A stretch of DNA of 34,519 bases, from positions 1 through 34,519 of IMG/VR virus record IMGVR_UViG_3300018476_000011, one strand, 5' to 3'. Source of the stretch: a virus. Each line of letters opens with the position of its first letter. Position 1 is the stretch's first letter. Below, piece after piece: positions 13,002 to 21,208 of this stretch. Both the position numbers and the translations under genes were made by a program. The notes below the pieces were generated by a model. That model did not search any database. It had not been told where the DNA came from and saw only the letters and a list, made by a program, of their open reading frames with translations.

Positions 13002-14048
13002 ATGCCGCAGAATGAAGTGGTGACACTGCCGCGCCAGAACGTCTCCATGCACCGCATGGAGGACATCGAAAAGCTCGCTGAGGCGGTCGCCAAATCCCGC
13101 ATGTTCGGCATCACGACAAAAGAGCAAGCCCTTGTGCTGATGGCGATATCTCAGGCCGAAGGCCGCCACCCAGCCGAAGCCGCGCGCGACTACAACATCA
13201 TCCAGGGGAAGCCCGCCAAGACATCCGAGGCGATGATGCGGGACTTTATCCATGCCGGCGGCCGGGTCGAGTGGCACGCGCTGTCGGACGACGTGGCCGA
13301 CGCTACCTTCACCCACCCGCAAGGCGGCACCATTCGCATCATCTGGGACACCGCACGCGCTGCCAAAGCCGGCCTCGCCAGCAAAGACATGTGGCGAAAA
13401 TTCCCCCGCCAGATGATGCGCAGCCGTTGCGTGTCGGAAGGCGTCCGCACCGTCTGCCCGATGGCGACCAGCGGCATGTATGTGCCTGAGGAGGTCCGCG
13501 ACATGCCGGCAATGGCACTGCCTGAGGTACCCAATGACACCACCGCCGACCTCGACCAGTTCGCCGCCGTCACAGGTGAAGCAGAGCCCATTCCCACGCG
13601 CGACATCCTCGCCGAAGCGCGCGAGCAGGCAGAGTGGGGCCGCGACGCATTCGAGACGTTCTGGAAGTCGCTTTCTCGCTCCGAGCGGGCATCCATTGTG
13701 GAGCATATGGGCGAGTTTCGGCGCATCGCGCTGCGTGCCGACAGCCCGCTCGACCTACCGCCACTGGACGAACCAGAACAGCGCCAGGATGAGACCGCCA
13801 TGCCTCAGCCTGACGCTGGGCCGGCGCCGGGTCCATTCCCCTCCGACGCCGGCCAAACCTTTGCAGAAGGCGATGTTTTCAACCAACTCGACCACGAAGC
13901 CAAAGCTGCCACAAAGGAGGGCGTCGTTGCGTTCCGCGCCTGGTGGAAGACCGTGCCGCGCGCTGACAAAGATCTCATCCGGCACTTCCAGCCCGACTAC
14001 GAGCAGCTCGCCCGCGACGCCGACGCGCAGCGGGGGTTGGCGCTGTGA
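13002..14048 (+). CDS. recT: RecT-family single-strand annealing protein
   Basis: ATG 13002 follows AAGGAG at seven to eight bases. The N-terminal 170 residues match RecT: LMAISQAEGRHPAEAARDYNIIQGKPAKTSEAM, a DFIHAGGRVEW strand, GTIRIIWDTARAAKAGL, WRKFPRQMMRSRCVSEGVRTVCP and GMYVPEEV. The C-terminal half is variable, acidic and Pro-rich with repeated FRAWW/ETFWK segments (FETFWKSLSRSER near residue 219 and FRAWWKTVPRADK near 311), which look like two copies of a small helical motif. It anneals complementary strands made by the exonuclease. Its stop overlaps the following gene as GTGA. Confidence 0.85.
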   Translation: MPQNEVVTLPRQNVSMHRMEDIEKLAEAVAKSRMFGITTKEQALVLMAISQAEGRHPAEAARDYNIIQGKPAKTSEAMMRDFIHAGGRVEWHALSDDVADATFTHPQGGTIRIIWDTARAAKAGLASKDMWRKFPRQMMRSRCVSEGVRTVCPMATSGMYVPEEVRDMPAMALPEVPNDTTADLDQFAAVTGEAEPIPTRDILAEAREQAEWGRDAFETFWKSLSRSERASIVEHMGEFRRIALRADSPLDLPPLDEPEQRQDETAMPQPDAGPAPGPFPSDAGQTFAEGDVFNQLDHEAKAATKEGVVAFRAWWKTVPRADKDLIRHFQPDYEQLARDADAQRGLAL

Positions 14049-14797
14049 TCTGCTATGCCTCCCGCACCGGCACCAAGCGCAATCTGGCAGCACTGCGCGC
14101 CGCCGGATGGCGCTTGATGATTTCCCGCGCCGGTGTCTGGCGAACGGAAGGCTTCCGCTATGCCCTCGATAATGGCGCCTGGACCGATTTCCGTACTGGC
14201 CGAAACTTTGACGACGACGGCTTTCGGTCCCTCGTCGATCGCCTGGGTGGGGCGGCAGACTTCATCATCGCGCCCGATATCGTCGCTGGCGGGCAGCGAT
14301 CACTCCGGTTGTCCCTGGTCTGGCTCGCGCCCCTGCTCGTCAGGACGAAACTGGTTCTGGTCGCGGTTCAAGATGGGATGGGACCGGCGGCTCTGGTCGA
14401 TGTTGTGGTGCCTGGGCATGTCGGGATTTTTCTAGGCGGCAGCACCGATTGGAAGCTCGCCACCATGCGCTCGTGGGGCGAGTTTGCCGCCGAGCGCAAT
14501 GTCTATTTCCATGTCGGACGGGTTAACACCGCACGCCGCTTCCGGTTGGCTCAACAAGCCGGCGCCGACAGCGTCGATGGCAGCGGCGCCAGTCGCTACA
14601 GCAAAGAGCTTCCTATGCTCGATTTTGCTGCTCGCCAACCGGATATGTTTCCGCCGCGCCCGTGGAACGGCTACGCGCCGCCAACCAATCGCGACGAGCA
14701 ATACGAATGGGCCGGTATCCCCGAGCCGGAAATTGCCCGTGAGGCGCCGCGGTTGCGGGCGTGGGCGCCGTTCACTGCGCCAGTGTCACCGCCATGA
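14045..14797 (+). CDS. TGT-fold transglycosylase, DpdA-like (putative 7-deazaguanine DNA modification)
   Basis: GTG 14045 overlaps the RecT stop. The 250-residue protein follows the order of motifs of tRNA-guanine transglycosylases: YALDNGAW, FIIAPDIVAGG, LVLVAVQDGM, VGIFLGGSTDWKL, YFHVGRVNTARR and GADSVDGSG. The short size and the HVGRV/DSVDGS forms resemble phage DpdA proteins, which exchange guanine in DNA for a 7-deazaguanine and so resist host restriction. No FolE, QueC, QueD or QueE gene is in this genome, so the base would come from the host. It could instead be a tRNA-acting or inactive relative. The final 40 residues are Pro-rich. Confidence 0.65.
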   Translation: MICYASRTGTKRNLAALRAAGWRLMISRAGVWRTEGFRYALDNGAWTDFRTGRNFDDDGFRSLVDRLGGAADFIIAPDIVAGGQRSLRLSLVWLAPLLVRTKLVLVAVQDGMGPAALVDVVVPGHVGIFLGGSTDWKLATMRSWGEFAAERNVYFHVGRVNTARRFRLAQQAGADSVDGSGASRYSKELPMLDFAARQPDMFPPRPWNGYAPPTNRDEQYEWAGIPEPEIAREAPRLRAWAPFTAPVSPP

Positions 14798-14973
14798 CAT
14801 GGGCCGAAGCGCTGCGCCACGCCGACCAGCAGATCGCGCAGTGGAAGCGCGACGGCATCGGCCCGGCGGACGCGCTACTGGCACTGCACAACGAGGTGCC
14901 GGGGCGCTGGCAGATCGTGCGCCAGCAACTGGCGGCGTGGGTCATGCTGTACCGTGACAGATGGGAGGATTGA
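14794..14973 (+). CDS. Small helical protein, 59 aa
   Basis: Start 14794 (ATGA overlap) is preferred over a frame opening at 14761. The product reads TWAEALRHADQQIAQWKRDGIGPADALLALHNEVPGRWQIVRQQLAAWVMLYRDRW, helical with several Trp. No family recognised. It lies just before the replication protein. Confidence 0.6.
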   Translation: MTWAEALRHADQQIAQWKRDGIGPADALLALHNEVPGRWQIVRQQLAAWVMLYRDRWED

Positions 14974-14974
14974 G

Positions 14975-15982
14975 ATGGCGCGCATCCGTTCGGTACATCC
15001 GGGCCTGGCGACCGATGCGCGATTTGTCGTGCTCTCCGATGCCGCCCAGATTTTCTATGTGCTGCTCCTGACCGTGGCTGACGATGCTGGCGTATTCCGC
15101 TGGGAGCCGCTCGAATTGCGCATGCAGTTGCGTCCTGCATCCCAGGCGCCGGTCGAGCCGCTGCTCGATGAGCTTGCGGCCGGCAACTTCCTGCGCCGCT
15201 TCGAAGCCGGCGGACACGCCTATGGTGCGGTGCGGAACTTCCGCCGCTATCAGTCGCCGAAAATGCCGACGCGGCGTCATCCGTTGCCGGAAAACCTGTT
15301 TCCGTATGTTGGCCTCGAACCCGGCACGTTAACGCTGGTGCCCAAAAACCGGAAAAAAAAGGCTAAGCAAAAACAGGCCGTTGACGACCGACTTCCCCAG
15401 CCTTTCGGAAGCGATGGGGAAGCGATGGGGAACCCCTTTCCCACGGAAAGGGATATGGAAAGGGAAAGGGATAAGGAAAAGGATAAGGAAAAAACAGAGA
15501 GAGAGCCTCGGGGAACCGTCTCCGCGCGCGCGCGCGAGGCCGAGCCCCCGGCAGCGCCCCCAAGGCCCTCTCCCAAGATTTTGAAAAAGGTTCAGGAAGG
15601 GCAAGCGGAGCCGGCGCAATCGCCGAACGAAATCCCCGAAGGCTGGCTCGCCGAAGCCGAGGCGGCCCGCGACGAGGCCGATCTGCCGCCCGTCAACCTG
15701 ACGCTCGAATGGCTGAAATTCGCCACCCGCGCCGATGGCCCCGTCGAATTGCGCCGTTGGGTCGAGTGGAGCTTGCGAGCGTGGGTCAGCCGCGAACCGC
15801 AGCATCGCGCCAACGGCAACGGTGGCTTCGGGCCGGCCGCCGACGACATGCCAGAAGTGCCGTGGGCCGCCCGCATGCGGCAGTGGCAGCGCAGTGGCTG
15901 GTGGCACCCAAACTTCGGACCCAAACCAGGCGAAACCGGCTGCTTCGTGCCGCCCCAGTTTCTCGCGGAGGCCGCCGAATGA
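14975..15982 (+). CDS. Phage replication protein (O-like, winged-helix N-terminus)
   Basis: ATG 14975 with GGGAGG upstream is chosen over a GTG at 14954. The first 110 of 335 residues (IRSVHPGLATDARFVVLSD, FYVLLLTVADDAGVFRWEPLELRM, VEPLLDELAAGNFLRRFE, YGAVRNFRRYQSPKMP) match the N-terminal domain of many phage replication-module proteins, with a winged-helix character. A long Lys/Glu/Arg linker (about residues 125-200) follows. Its DNA contains tandem 11- and 12-bp repeats and a purine-rich tract. The C-terminal 100 residues (LEWLKFATRADGPVELRRWVEWSLRAWV) are helical. As in lambda O, the origin may lie inside the gene. No helicase gene is seen, so host DnaB is likely recruited. Confidence 0.75.
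   Translation: MARIRSVHPGLATDARFVVLSDAAQIFYVLLLTVADDAGVFRWEPLELRMQLRPASQAPVEPLLDELAAGNFLRRFEAGGHAYGAVRNFRRYQSPKMPTRRHPLPENLFPYVGLEPGTLTLVPKNRKKKAKQKQAVDDRLPQPFGSDGEAMGNPFPTERDMERERDKEKDKEKTEREPRGTVSARAREAEPPAAPPRPSPKILKKVQEGQAEPAQSPNEIPEGWLAEAEAARDEADLPPVNLTLEWLKFATRADGPVELRRWVEWSLRAWVSREPQHRANGNGGFGPAADDMPEVPWAARMRQWQRSGWWHPNFGPKPGETGCFVPPQFLAEAAE
15407..15505 (+). repeat. Iteron-like tandem repeats and polypurine tract, candidate origin
   Basis: GGAAGCGATGG occurs twice in perfect tandem (15407-15417, 15418-15428) with a partial third copy. Then a 61-base tract (15445-15505) has only five pyrimidines and holds a perfect duplicate of GGATAAGGAAAA (15469-15480, 15481-15492). A run of seven CG dinucleotides follows at 15523-15536. 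All are inside the replication gene. Confidence 0.5.
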
Positions 15983-16221
15983 CCCAGCCCCGACGTGACG
16001 AGTGGTCACCGGAAGCCCTCGACCTCTTCGCCGCGTATGCCCCGCACCGCGAGCCGCACCGCCCGCTCGAATGCAATCTTGCCAGCGCCTGCTGGGTGCG
16101 CGACGGCCCGCCGAGCATCACCCGCCGCGGCCCGGCAAGCCACTGCGCCGGATGCGGCGGCCGACCGCGGGCGGTACTCGATCGCCGCCGAACCCGAGGA
16201 GGTGCCAATGGACCGCTATGA
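15979..16221 (+). CDS. Small Cys-containing protein, 80 aa
   Basis: ATG 15979 overlaps the stop of the replication gene. The product reads SPEALDLFAAYAPHREPHRPLECNLASACWVRDG and ends with ASHCAGCGG and a basic RRRTRGG tail. The four Cys (C..C and CAGC) could bind zinc. It overlaps the next start by 14 bases. Family unknown; codon use is like its neighbours. Confidence 0.55.
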   Translation: MTQPRRDEWSPEALDLFAAYAPHREPHRPLECNLASACWVRDGPPSITRRGPASHCAGCGGRPRAVLDRRRTRGGANGPL

Positions 16222-16405
16222 CGCCTGGCAGAGCAACCCGCTGCTGCACGAGATCCGGCGCGCCGCCGGCCTCGACCCGGACGGCCCGCGCCTGGTGCCG
16301 ATGCAGGCGCCGCTATCGCGCGAGCAAACCCGGCGAGCGCTGCGCCGCGTAGCCAAGGCCGCCACCCGTGACGCCATGCTGTGCCGGGCGCTGCGGTTCA
16401 CATGA
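16208..16405 (+). CDS. Small basic protein, 65 aa
   Basis: ATG 16208 has GAGGAGGTG upstream, a good SD, within the end of the previous gene. The product reads DRYDAWQSNPLLHEIRRAAGLDPDGP, then REQTRRALRRVAKAATRDAMLCRALRF, a basic helix. No known family. Its stop overlaps the next gene as ATGA. Confidence 0.6.
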   Translation: MDRYDAWQSNPLLHEIRRAAGLDPDGPRLVPMQAPLSREQTRRALRRVAKAATRDAMLCRALRFT

Positions 16406-16890
16406 GCGACGGCCCGCTTCCCGAGCGCCACCAGCACGACCGGGTGACGCGCGATGCGACAACCGTCGCCGACACGCTCGGTGCCATCGGGCTGCCATTC
16501 CGCGTCGAGGGGCTGCTCGGCCGGCTCGAGCGACACGGCGACATCACCGCCGGCCAACGTCATGCCGGCGAGGAATTCGGCCGCCTGTTCGCGCTGGCGC
16601 ATCTCGACCCGATCCGCGCCGCCGACCTGCTGCGTGGCGAGCGCGGCGGCGCGGCATCGACGGGGCACGGTTCGGAGCGAGCAAGACGCCGCATCTCCGC
16701 TGCCCTCGCCGCACTAGGCGGACACGGCAGCCCGTGCGGCAGTGCGGCGTGGTTCATTTTGGGGTGCGAACTCAGCATGCGCGAGTGGGCCATGCGTGAA
16801 GGATGGGGCGGGCGCCCGCTACGGCCGGAAGTGGCGAAAGGCACTTTGCTCGGCGCGCTTGGTGTTTTGGCAAAACACTTCGGAGTGTGA
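16402..16890 (+). CDS. DUF6456-like protein, possible late regulator
   Basis: The 162-residue protein starts at an ATGA overlap. The C-terminal half (AAWFILGCELSMREWAMREGWGGRPLRPEVAKGTLLGALGVLAKHFG) has the shape of the DUF6456 domain: a helix-turn-helix-like region in which a short W-GRPLR-VAKG motif leads to a last helix ending LAKHFG. The N-terminal half has RDATTVADTLGAIG and AGEEFGRLFALAHLDPIRA. Related domains occur in phage and bacterial regulators. Located at the end of the early operon and ahead of packaging genes, it may turn on late genes, which is an inference. Confidence 0.6.
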   Translation: MSDGPLPERHQHDRVTRDATTVADTLGAIGLPFRVEGLLGRLERHGDITAGQRHAGEEFGRLFALAHLDPIRAADLLRGERGGAASTGHGSERARRRISAALAALGGHGSPCGSAAWFILGCELSMREWAMREGWGGRPLRPEVAKGTLLGALGVLAKHFGV

Positions 16891-16894
16891 GGGA

Positions 16895-17983
16895 GTGGAA
16901 ACAATCTCTCGGGCAGAAGCGAAACGTATCGGAGAAACATATTATTTCACCGGAGAGCCGTGTTGCTATGGGCACATAGCCGAGCGCACGGTTCATAACT
17001 TTACCTGCGTTGAATGCAAAAATGCGAAGGCACGCGGCGAAACGCTAACATTGCAACAGCCGCTACCGGCGTGCTGCATTTGCGGGGCACAGGTACGAGC
17101 GGCCGGACACGCGACGTGCTCGACAGAATGCAAACAACTCTGGGACGAAGTCAAAAAGCGAGCAAAGTATGAGTTGACGCACCGGAAGCTATGTCATGGC
17201 TGCGGCGCGCAGCATGACCGCTTTCACAAGTGGTTCTGCTCCGACGAGTGTCATAAGCATTGGCTGCAAGCTAAGCTCAATGTGACATTACAACCATTCA
17301 CGCAAATACCATGTGCCATTTGCGGCACCATTTTCTATGCAAGGCCCGGAACGAAAGTGTGCTCGCACGAATGCAGGAAGAAGTGGAAGACGCAGCAGCG
17401 GCAGATACTCATGCGCAGGCAAGTCGAAAGCGGGTATATCGCGGAGTACAACCGCAAGCTCCGCGCGAAAGTTGCGGCCGCTGTTGCAGTAGCACGGGAA
17501 CTGGACATCACGCCAAAGCCAACACCGCCAAAGCACCCGCCGCGCCCGAAGCCGGAACCATCAGTAAGCGACGAACGCTGGCTATTCGACTACATGCAAA
17601 TGTGCAAGCGGCCAACACACGCCGGGAAGTGTATTGTTTGCGAAACTCGGTTGCGATACGTGCGGCTGCGCGGGCCAATACCAACGAAATTCTGCTCCTA
17701 CCGATGCCGTATCACATTCAACGTTCTGAAAGCGCGATACGCCGCCGGGCCGAAGCATTGCCCGCATTGCGACGCGCTGTGGTGGCGAACCAATAAACAT
17801 CTGGCCTATTGCTCGACGGCATGCGCCGTCGCCGCCGAACAACACCGAGTGCGTGGACACAATATGGCGCGGGCACAACGACCGGAAGTTAAACAACTCA
17901 AACGGAGGCGCGAACGAGAGAAATATGCAGTGATGCTTGCATTCCAACAAATGGGACTGCTCCAACAGGAGAAACAACAATGA
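16895..17983 (+). CDS. Multi-zinc-ribbon Cys-rich protein
   Basis: GTG 16895 is chosen because homology-like sequence begins there (SRAEAKRIGETYYFTGEPCCYGHIAERT..CVEC) and CGGAG lies upstream; a longer frame to 16742 runs over the previous gene. The 362-residue product starts with the C..GH...C..C module that often precedes HNH nucleases. It then has five C-x2-C...C-S-x2-C units at about residues 60-79, 100-119, 140-160, 246-271 and 289-310, each a treble-clef or ribbon. A Pro/Lys hinge (about 205-224) splits three from two, and a basic tail follows. No HNH His-Asn-His is visible. It probably binds nucleic acid. Its DNA is clearly less GC-rich than its neighbours, which suggests recent transfer. 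Confidence 0.75.
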   Translation: METISRAEAKRIGETYYFTGEPCCYGHIAERTVHNFTCVECKNAKARGETLTLQQPLPACCICGAQVRAAGHATCSTECKQLWDEVKKRAKYELTHRKLCHGCGAQHDRFHKWFCSDECHKHWLQAKLNVTLQPFTQIPCAICGTIFYARPGTKVCSHECRKKWKTQQRQILMRRQVESGYIAEYNRKLRAKVAAAVAVARELDITPKPTPPKHPPRPKPEPSVSDERWLFDYMQMCKRPTHAGKCIVCETRLRYVRLRGPIPTKFCSYRCRITFNVLKARYAAGPKHCPHCDALWWRTNKHLAYCSTACAVAAEQHRVRGHNMARAQRPEVKQLKRRREREKYAVMLAFQQMGLLQQEKQQ

Positions 17984-18513
17984 CGTTTATCGACACCGGA
18001 GTTCGCGGCGCAACCGGGCAATCGTGGCGCGGCGCCAATCCCCGCGACTTGTTGAGGCGGGTAATAGACGACAACCCCGGCTCTGATAGGGTTTCGCTGT
18101 TCCGGTTGTTTGTCGATAAGCTGAAAGAAGAAGACGACGGCGACCATATGGAAACCATCATCGAGTATTGGTTTGCCAACAACTACCACAGCCTCATTGC
18201 CGCCCGCAGCGGTGCCGCCGCCAACCAATCGGGCCGAGCCGCCGCCACAGCCGAGCGCGACCGCTGGGTTGCCGGCACGACCGAGAAGCTCCGCGAGCGC
18301 ATCGCCGAGGAAGCCTCCATCGTGCTGCTCGACATGCTGATGCCGAACGGCAAGCACCTCGCCGAATGCACCGGGGAGGAGTGCGCCGCCCTCGCCAGCC
18401 AGCTCGGCAACTGGCTGCGCAAGGTGGCGCGCCGCGTCAAACCCGAGGAAACCGTTGGCGCCACGCTCACCGAAGCCGACCTGCGCAAGCTGTACGACCG
18501 CAAAGCCGCTTGA
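17980..18513 (+). CDS. Hypothetical protein, 177 aa
   Basis: ATGA overlap fixes the start. The product reads WRGANPRDLLRRVIDDNPGSDRVSLFRLFVDKLKEEDDGDHMETIIEYWFANNYHSL, then a helical ERDRWVAGTTEKLRERIAEEASIVLLDMLMPNG, a GKHLAECTGEECAAL turn and LGNWLRKVARRVKP. It is soluble and helical and returns to the GC-rich codon style. Such proteins are seen just before packaging genes in related phages, but I know no function. Confidence 0.65.
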   Translation: MTFIDTGVRGATGQSWRGANPRDLLRRVIDDNPGSDRVSLFRLFVDKLKEEDDGDHMETIIEYWFANNYHSLIAARSGAAANQSGRAAATAERDRWVAGTTEKLRERIAEEASIVLLDMLMPNGKHLAECTGEECAALASQLGNWLRKVARRVKPEETVGATLTEADLRKLYDRKAA

Positions 18514-18596
18514 CAAGTCGGACGATATAGGAAACATGGCGTTAGGTGTGCGAGTTGTCACTCTGCGCACCTGACCCCACAACCCCATGGGCAACC

Positions 18597-19004
18597 ATGC
18601 CTTCGCTCTACACCTCGCCGGCTTGGAAAGCCGCGCGCAAGGCGGCGTTGATCCGCGCCGGATACCGTTGCCAGATCTGCGGCGTCAGCGTTCGCAAACC
18701 CGGAGCATCCCGCGTTGACCACATCCAATCGGCCCGCACCCGACCCGACCTCGCACTAACTCCAACTAACCTGCGGGTGTTGTGTGTGCTGCACGACAAC
18801 CAGGCGCATCGCGAGAAACGCAGCAAAAACAAAACACGCGACGCTAGATTTAGTGGATGCGATGTTAATGGGTTCCCGCTGGACCCGGAACACCACTGGC
18901 GAACCGTGATAAGTCCAAACCCGCCGGAAAGCAAGAAAGCGCCACCGAACCGTTACCTCGGCGCTAGTCCTATTATTACTTCCATCCCCCCCCTCTCTCA
19001 ATGA
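18597..19004 (+). CDS. HNH endonuclease (packaging-associated)
   Basis: ATG 18597 is preferred because the conserved sequence starts here; a frame from 18546 is possible. The 135-residue protein has YTSPAWKAARKAALIRAGYRCQICGVSV, RVDHIQSARTRPDLALTPTNLRVLCVLHDNQAH, the HNH fold with Cys pairs binding zinc and DH as the catalytic motif. The position directly before the terminase genes matches HK97 gp74-type nucleases that help the terminase cut. An 83-base gap upstream holds an imperfect hairpin (about 18545-18572, AGGTG...CACCT) but no clear promoter. Composition drops in GC towards its end. Confidence 0.85.
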   Translation: MPSLYTSPAWKAARKAALIRAGYRCQICGVSVRKPGASRVDHIQSARTRPDLALTPTNLRVLCVLHDNQAHREKRSKNKTRDARFSGCDVNGFPLDPEHHWRTVISPNPPESKKAPPNRYLGASPIITSIPPLSQ

Positions 19005-19423
19005 ACCAATCCGGCCGCAAGTCATCAATCGCATTGGTGACACCCCGGCCTCTCAATGTCATCGAGCGACCCCGACCTCCGCGTGACTTGAGCGATGAGG
19101 AGCTTGAGGTATGGCACAGCATTGTTGGGCAGGAGCTAGCTGATTGGTTCACCAATGCGACGCTACCCTTGCTGTCACAGTATTGTCGGCATGTCATACA
19201 TGCTAAGCGTGTAGCTGAACTGATCGAGCACACGATTAGCACATCCGACACCATGCCCTGGATGGAGGAGTATGATAGCCTGCTAAAGATACAAGAGCGT
19301 GAGACAAGGGCTATGGTGCTGCTTGCTACAACCATGAGGTTGTCGCAGCAATCGAGCAGACATGACAAATCCCGCAAGACAGAAACGCTCAACAAACGCT
19401 TACCGCACACCATCACGGGCTGA
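19001..19423 (+). CDS. Terminase small subunit (P27-like)
   Basis: The 140-residue protein overlaps the HNH gene by ATGA. It reads ERPRPPRDLSDEELEVWHSIVGQELADWFTNATLPLLSQYCRHVIHAKRVAELIE and MPWMEEYDSLLKIQERETRAMVLLATTMRLSQQS, a P27-type small terminase layout: N-terminal arm, helical DNA-binding domain and oligomerising helices. It recognises the packaging site. It overlaps the large subunit by 62 bases, in another frame. Confidence 0.8.
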   Translation: MNQSGRKSSIALVTPRPLNVIERPRPPRDLSDEELEVWHSIVGQELADWFTNATLPLLSQYCRHVIHAKRVAELIEHTISTSDTMPWMEEYDSLLKIQERETRAMVLLATTMRLSQQSSRHDKSRKTETLNKRLPHTITG

Positions 19424-20924
19424 TCGTGCGATAGCGTGGATCGAGACATGCTGCCGGGTGCCGAGCGGGCGCGCGGATATGGTGGGGCGGCATGTTGTAT
19501 TAAGGGAATGGCAGCGCGACGCTATACGGGCGATATACGACAATCCGTATGGTACACGCCGAGCCATAATAAGCTTTGGCAGAAAGAACGGTAAAACAGC
19601 ACTGTCTGCTTTTCTGACACTACTTCACCTCTGCGGCCCGGAAGCTAAAGCAAATTCGCGTATGTACAGCGCTGCGCAATCGCGGGATCAAGCGGGGCTG
19701 TTGTTCGATTTGGCGTCGCAGTGTGTCCGGCTATCGCCCGACCTGAACGATTCTGTAGTAATCAGGCAAACCGCGAAGGAAATAGCTTATCCTGAGCTTG
19801 GCACGTTCTACAAAGCGCTGTCAGCCGAAGCGACAACCGCATTCGGGCTTAACCCATGTTTGATAATTCACGATGAACTCGGACAGGTGCGCGGGCCGCG
19901 CAGCACATTGTATGAAGCGCTTGAGACAGCAACCGGCGCGCAGGACGACCCGCTGAGTATTGTTATTAGCACGCAGGCACCTACGGATGCGGACTTGCTG
20001 AGCGTGCTGATCGATGACGCAAAGGCCGGGCACGATCCGCGGGTAATCGTGCGGTTGTACACGGCGCCTGAAACGCTGGACCCGTTCAGCGAGGAAGCAA
20101 TCAAGCTGGCCAACCCGGCATTCGGGGATTTCCTGAATGCGACGGAAGTTCTGGCGATGGCGGAAGATGCCCGCCGCATGCCGAGCCGGGAAGGCGAATT
20201 CAGAAACCTCGTCTTGAACCAGCGGGTGGATACAAATAATCCATTCGTATCTGCAAGCGTGTGGAGTAACTGCGGTGCGCCGCCGAAGCCGATTGACGGC
20301 GTTCCGGTATATGCCGGGCTGGACCTGTCGAGCGTGGCGGACCTGACGGCGCTGGTGCTGATCGGCGAGGTGGATGGTGCGTGGCAGGTGCACCCGACAT
20401 TCTGGCTGCCGGGTGTGGGGCTGAGCACGAAGGCAAGGGCGGATCGGGTGCCGTATGACCAGTGGCACAAAGAGGGGTATCTACAAACCGCGCCGGGCAA
20501 GAGTGTGGAATATGAGTTTGTGGCTGAATACCTGCGCGATGTGTTTCAGCGGTACGATGTGCGCAAGCTCGGCTTCGATCGGTGGAACTGGAAGCACTTG
20601 AAGCCGTGGCTGACGCGGGCCGGGTTCAGCGACGACATCCTCGAAAGCCGGTTCGTGGAGTTCGGCCAAGGTGTCGCATCCATGTCGCCGGCACTGCGCG
20701 AGCTTGAGAGTGATTTGCTGAACCGGAAGATTGCGCACGGCATGCACCCAGTGCTGAGCATGTGTGCGGCAGGTGCGGTCGTGTGGAGCGATGCGGCGGG
20801 CAATCGGAAGCTGCACAAGGCGCTGTCGAGCAGCCGCATTGACGGGATGGTGGCGTTGCAGATGGCGCGTGGTGTGGTGCCGGAAGCCGACGCCGAGATC
20901 GACATCATGGGAATGGTGGCTTGA
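19362..20924 (+). CDS. terL: Terminase large subunit
   Basis: The 520-residue protein starts at ATG 19362 inside the small-subunit gene. The N-terminal ATPase has REWQRDAIRAIY, Walker A-like SFGRKNGKTAL (near residue 70) and Walker B LIIHDELGQ (near 168), then VISTQAPT. The C-terminal nuclease has GLDLSSVADLTAL with the first Asp (near 318), FDRWNWK and a last conserved SSRIDGMVALQMA. This is Terminase_1/HK97-like, so cos or pac processing with ATP-driven filling of heads is expected. No intein or frameshift is present. GC is lower in the first third than in the last. Confidence 0.95.
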   Translation: MTNPARQKRSTNAYRTPSRADRAIAWIETCCRVPSGRADMVGRHVVLREWQRDAIRAIYDNPYGTRRAIISFGRKNGKTALSAFLTLLHLCGPEAKANSRMYSAAQSRDQAGLLFDLASQCVRLSPDLNDSVVIRQTAKEIAYPELGTFYKALSAEATTAFGLNPCLIIHDELGQVRGPRSTLYEALETATGAQDDPLSIVISTQAPTDADLLSVLIDDAKAGHDPRVIVRLYTAPETLDPFSEEAIKLANPAFGDFLNATEVLAMAEDARRMPSREGEFRNLVLNQRVDTNNPFVSASVWSNCGAPPKPIDGVPVYAGLDLSSVADLTALVLIGEVDGAWQVHPTFWLPGVGLSTKARADRVPYDQWHKEGYLQTAPGKSVEYEFVAEYLRDVFQRYDVRKLGFDRWNWKHLKPWLTRAGFSDDILESRFVEFGQGVASMSPALRELESDLLNRKIAHGMHPVLSMCAAGAVVWSDAAGNRKLHKALSSSRIDGMVALQMARGVVPEADAEIDIMGMVA

Positions 20925-21151
20925 TCAACCAGGCGAGAAGCGAAGTTGTGCCATCCGAGTTCTGGCGCTTGCGTCAGGACAAGCTCGCCGAGGTGTTGGC
21001 GAGCCATACGCTTGACGCCGATCTGTGCGCCCGCCTTTGGCTATTTTGCGACCGCGACGACGATCCCCCGGAGATCATGGATGTCTTGGTGATCACCCGA
21101 TGGGAAGAGCACCCGGATTTGCCGGAACTACTGGTCGGCGAGCGTCTATAG
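20921..21151 (+). CDS. Hypothetical protein, 76 aa
   Basis: The start is TTG 20921, overlapping the terminase stop as TTGA; no ATG lies near the start. The protein (EFWRLRQDKLAEVLASHTLDADLCARLWLFCDRDDDPPEIMDVLVITRWEEHPDLPEL) is acidic and partly helical. Family unknown. It lies between terminase and capsid. Confidence 0.55.
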   Translation: MINQARSEVVPSEFWRLRQDKLAEVLASHTLDADLCARLWLFCDRDDDPPEIMDVLVITRWEEHPDLPELLVGERL

Positions 21152-21161
21152 CCGGCACCAG

Positions 21162-21208
21162 AGCGCGCCTGACGCGCTGAAGCCTGCCGGCGGCTGAGCT
21201 AGCCGGCA
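21162..21208 (+). other. Two hairpins in the leader of the capsid gene
   Basis: AGCGCG-CCTGA-CGCGCT (21162-21178) and TGCCGGC-N10-GCCGGCA (21185-21208) lie in the 115-base gap before the protease-capsid gene. They have no T tract and look like mRNA structure or processing sites. No convincing promoter or SD is visible before ATG 21267. Confidence 0.5.

Noticed and set aside
18510-18531. TTGACA followed by GATATAGG as a promoter before HNH
   Set aside because: The spacer is only about 10 bases, too short for sigma70; no other -10 fits.
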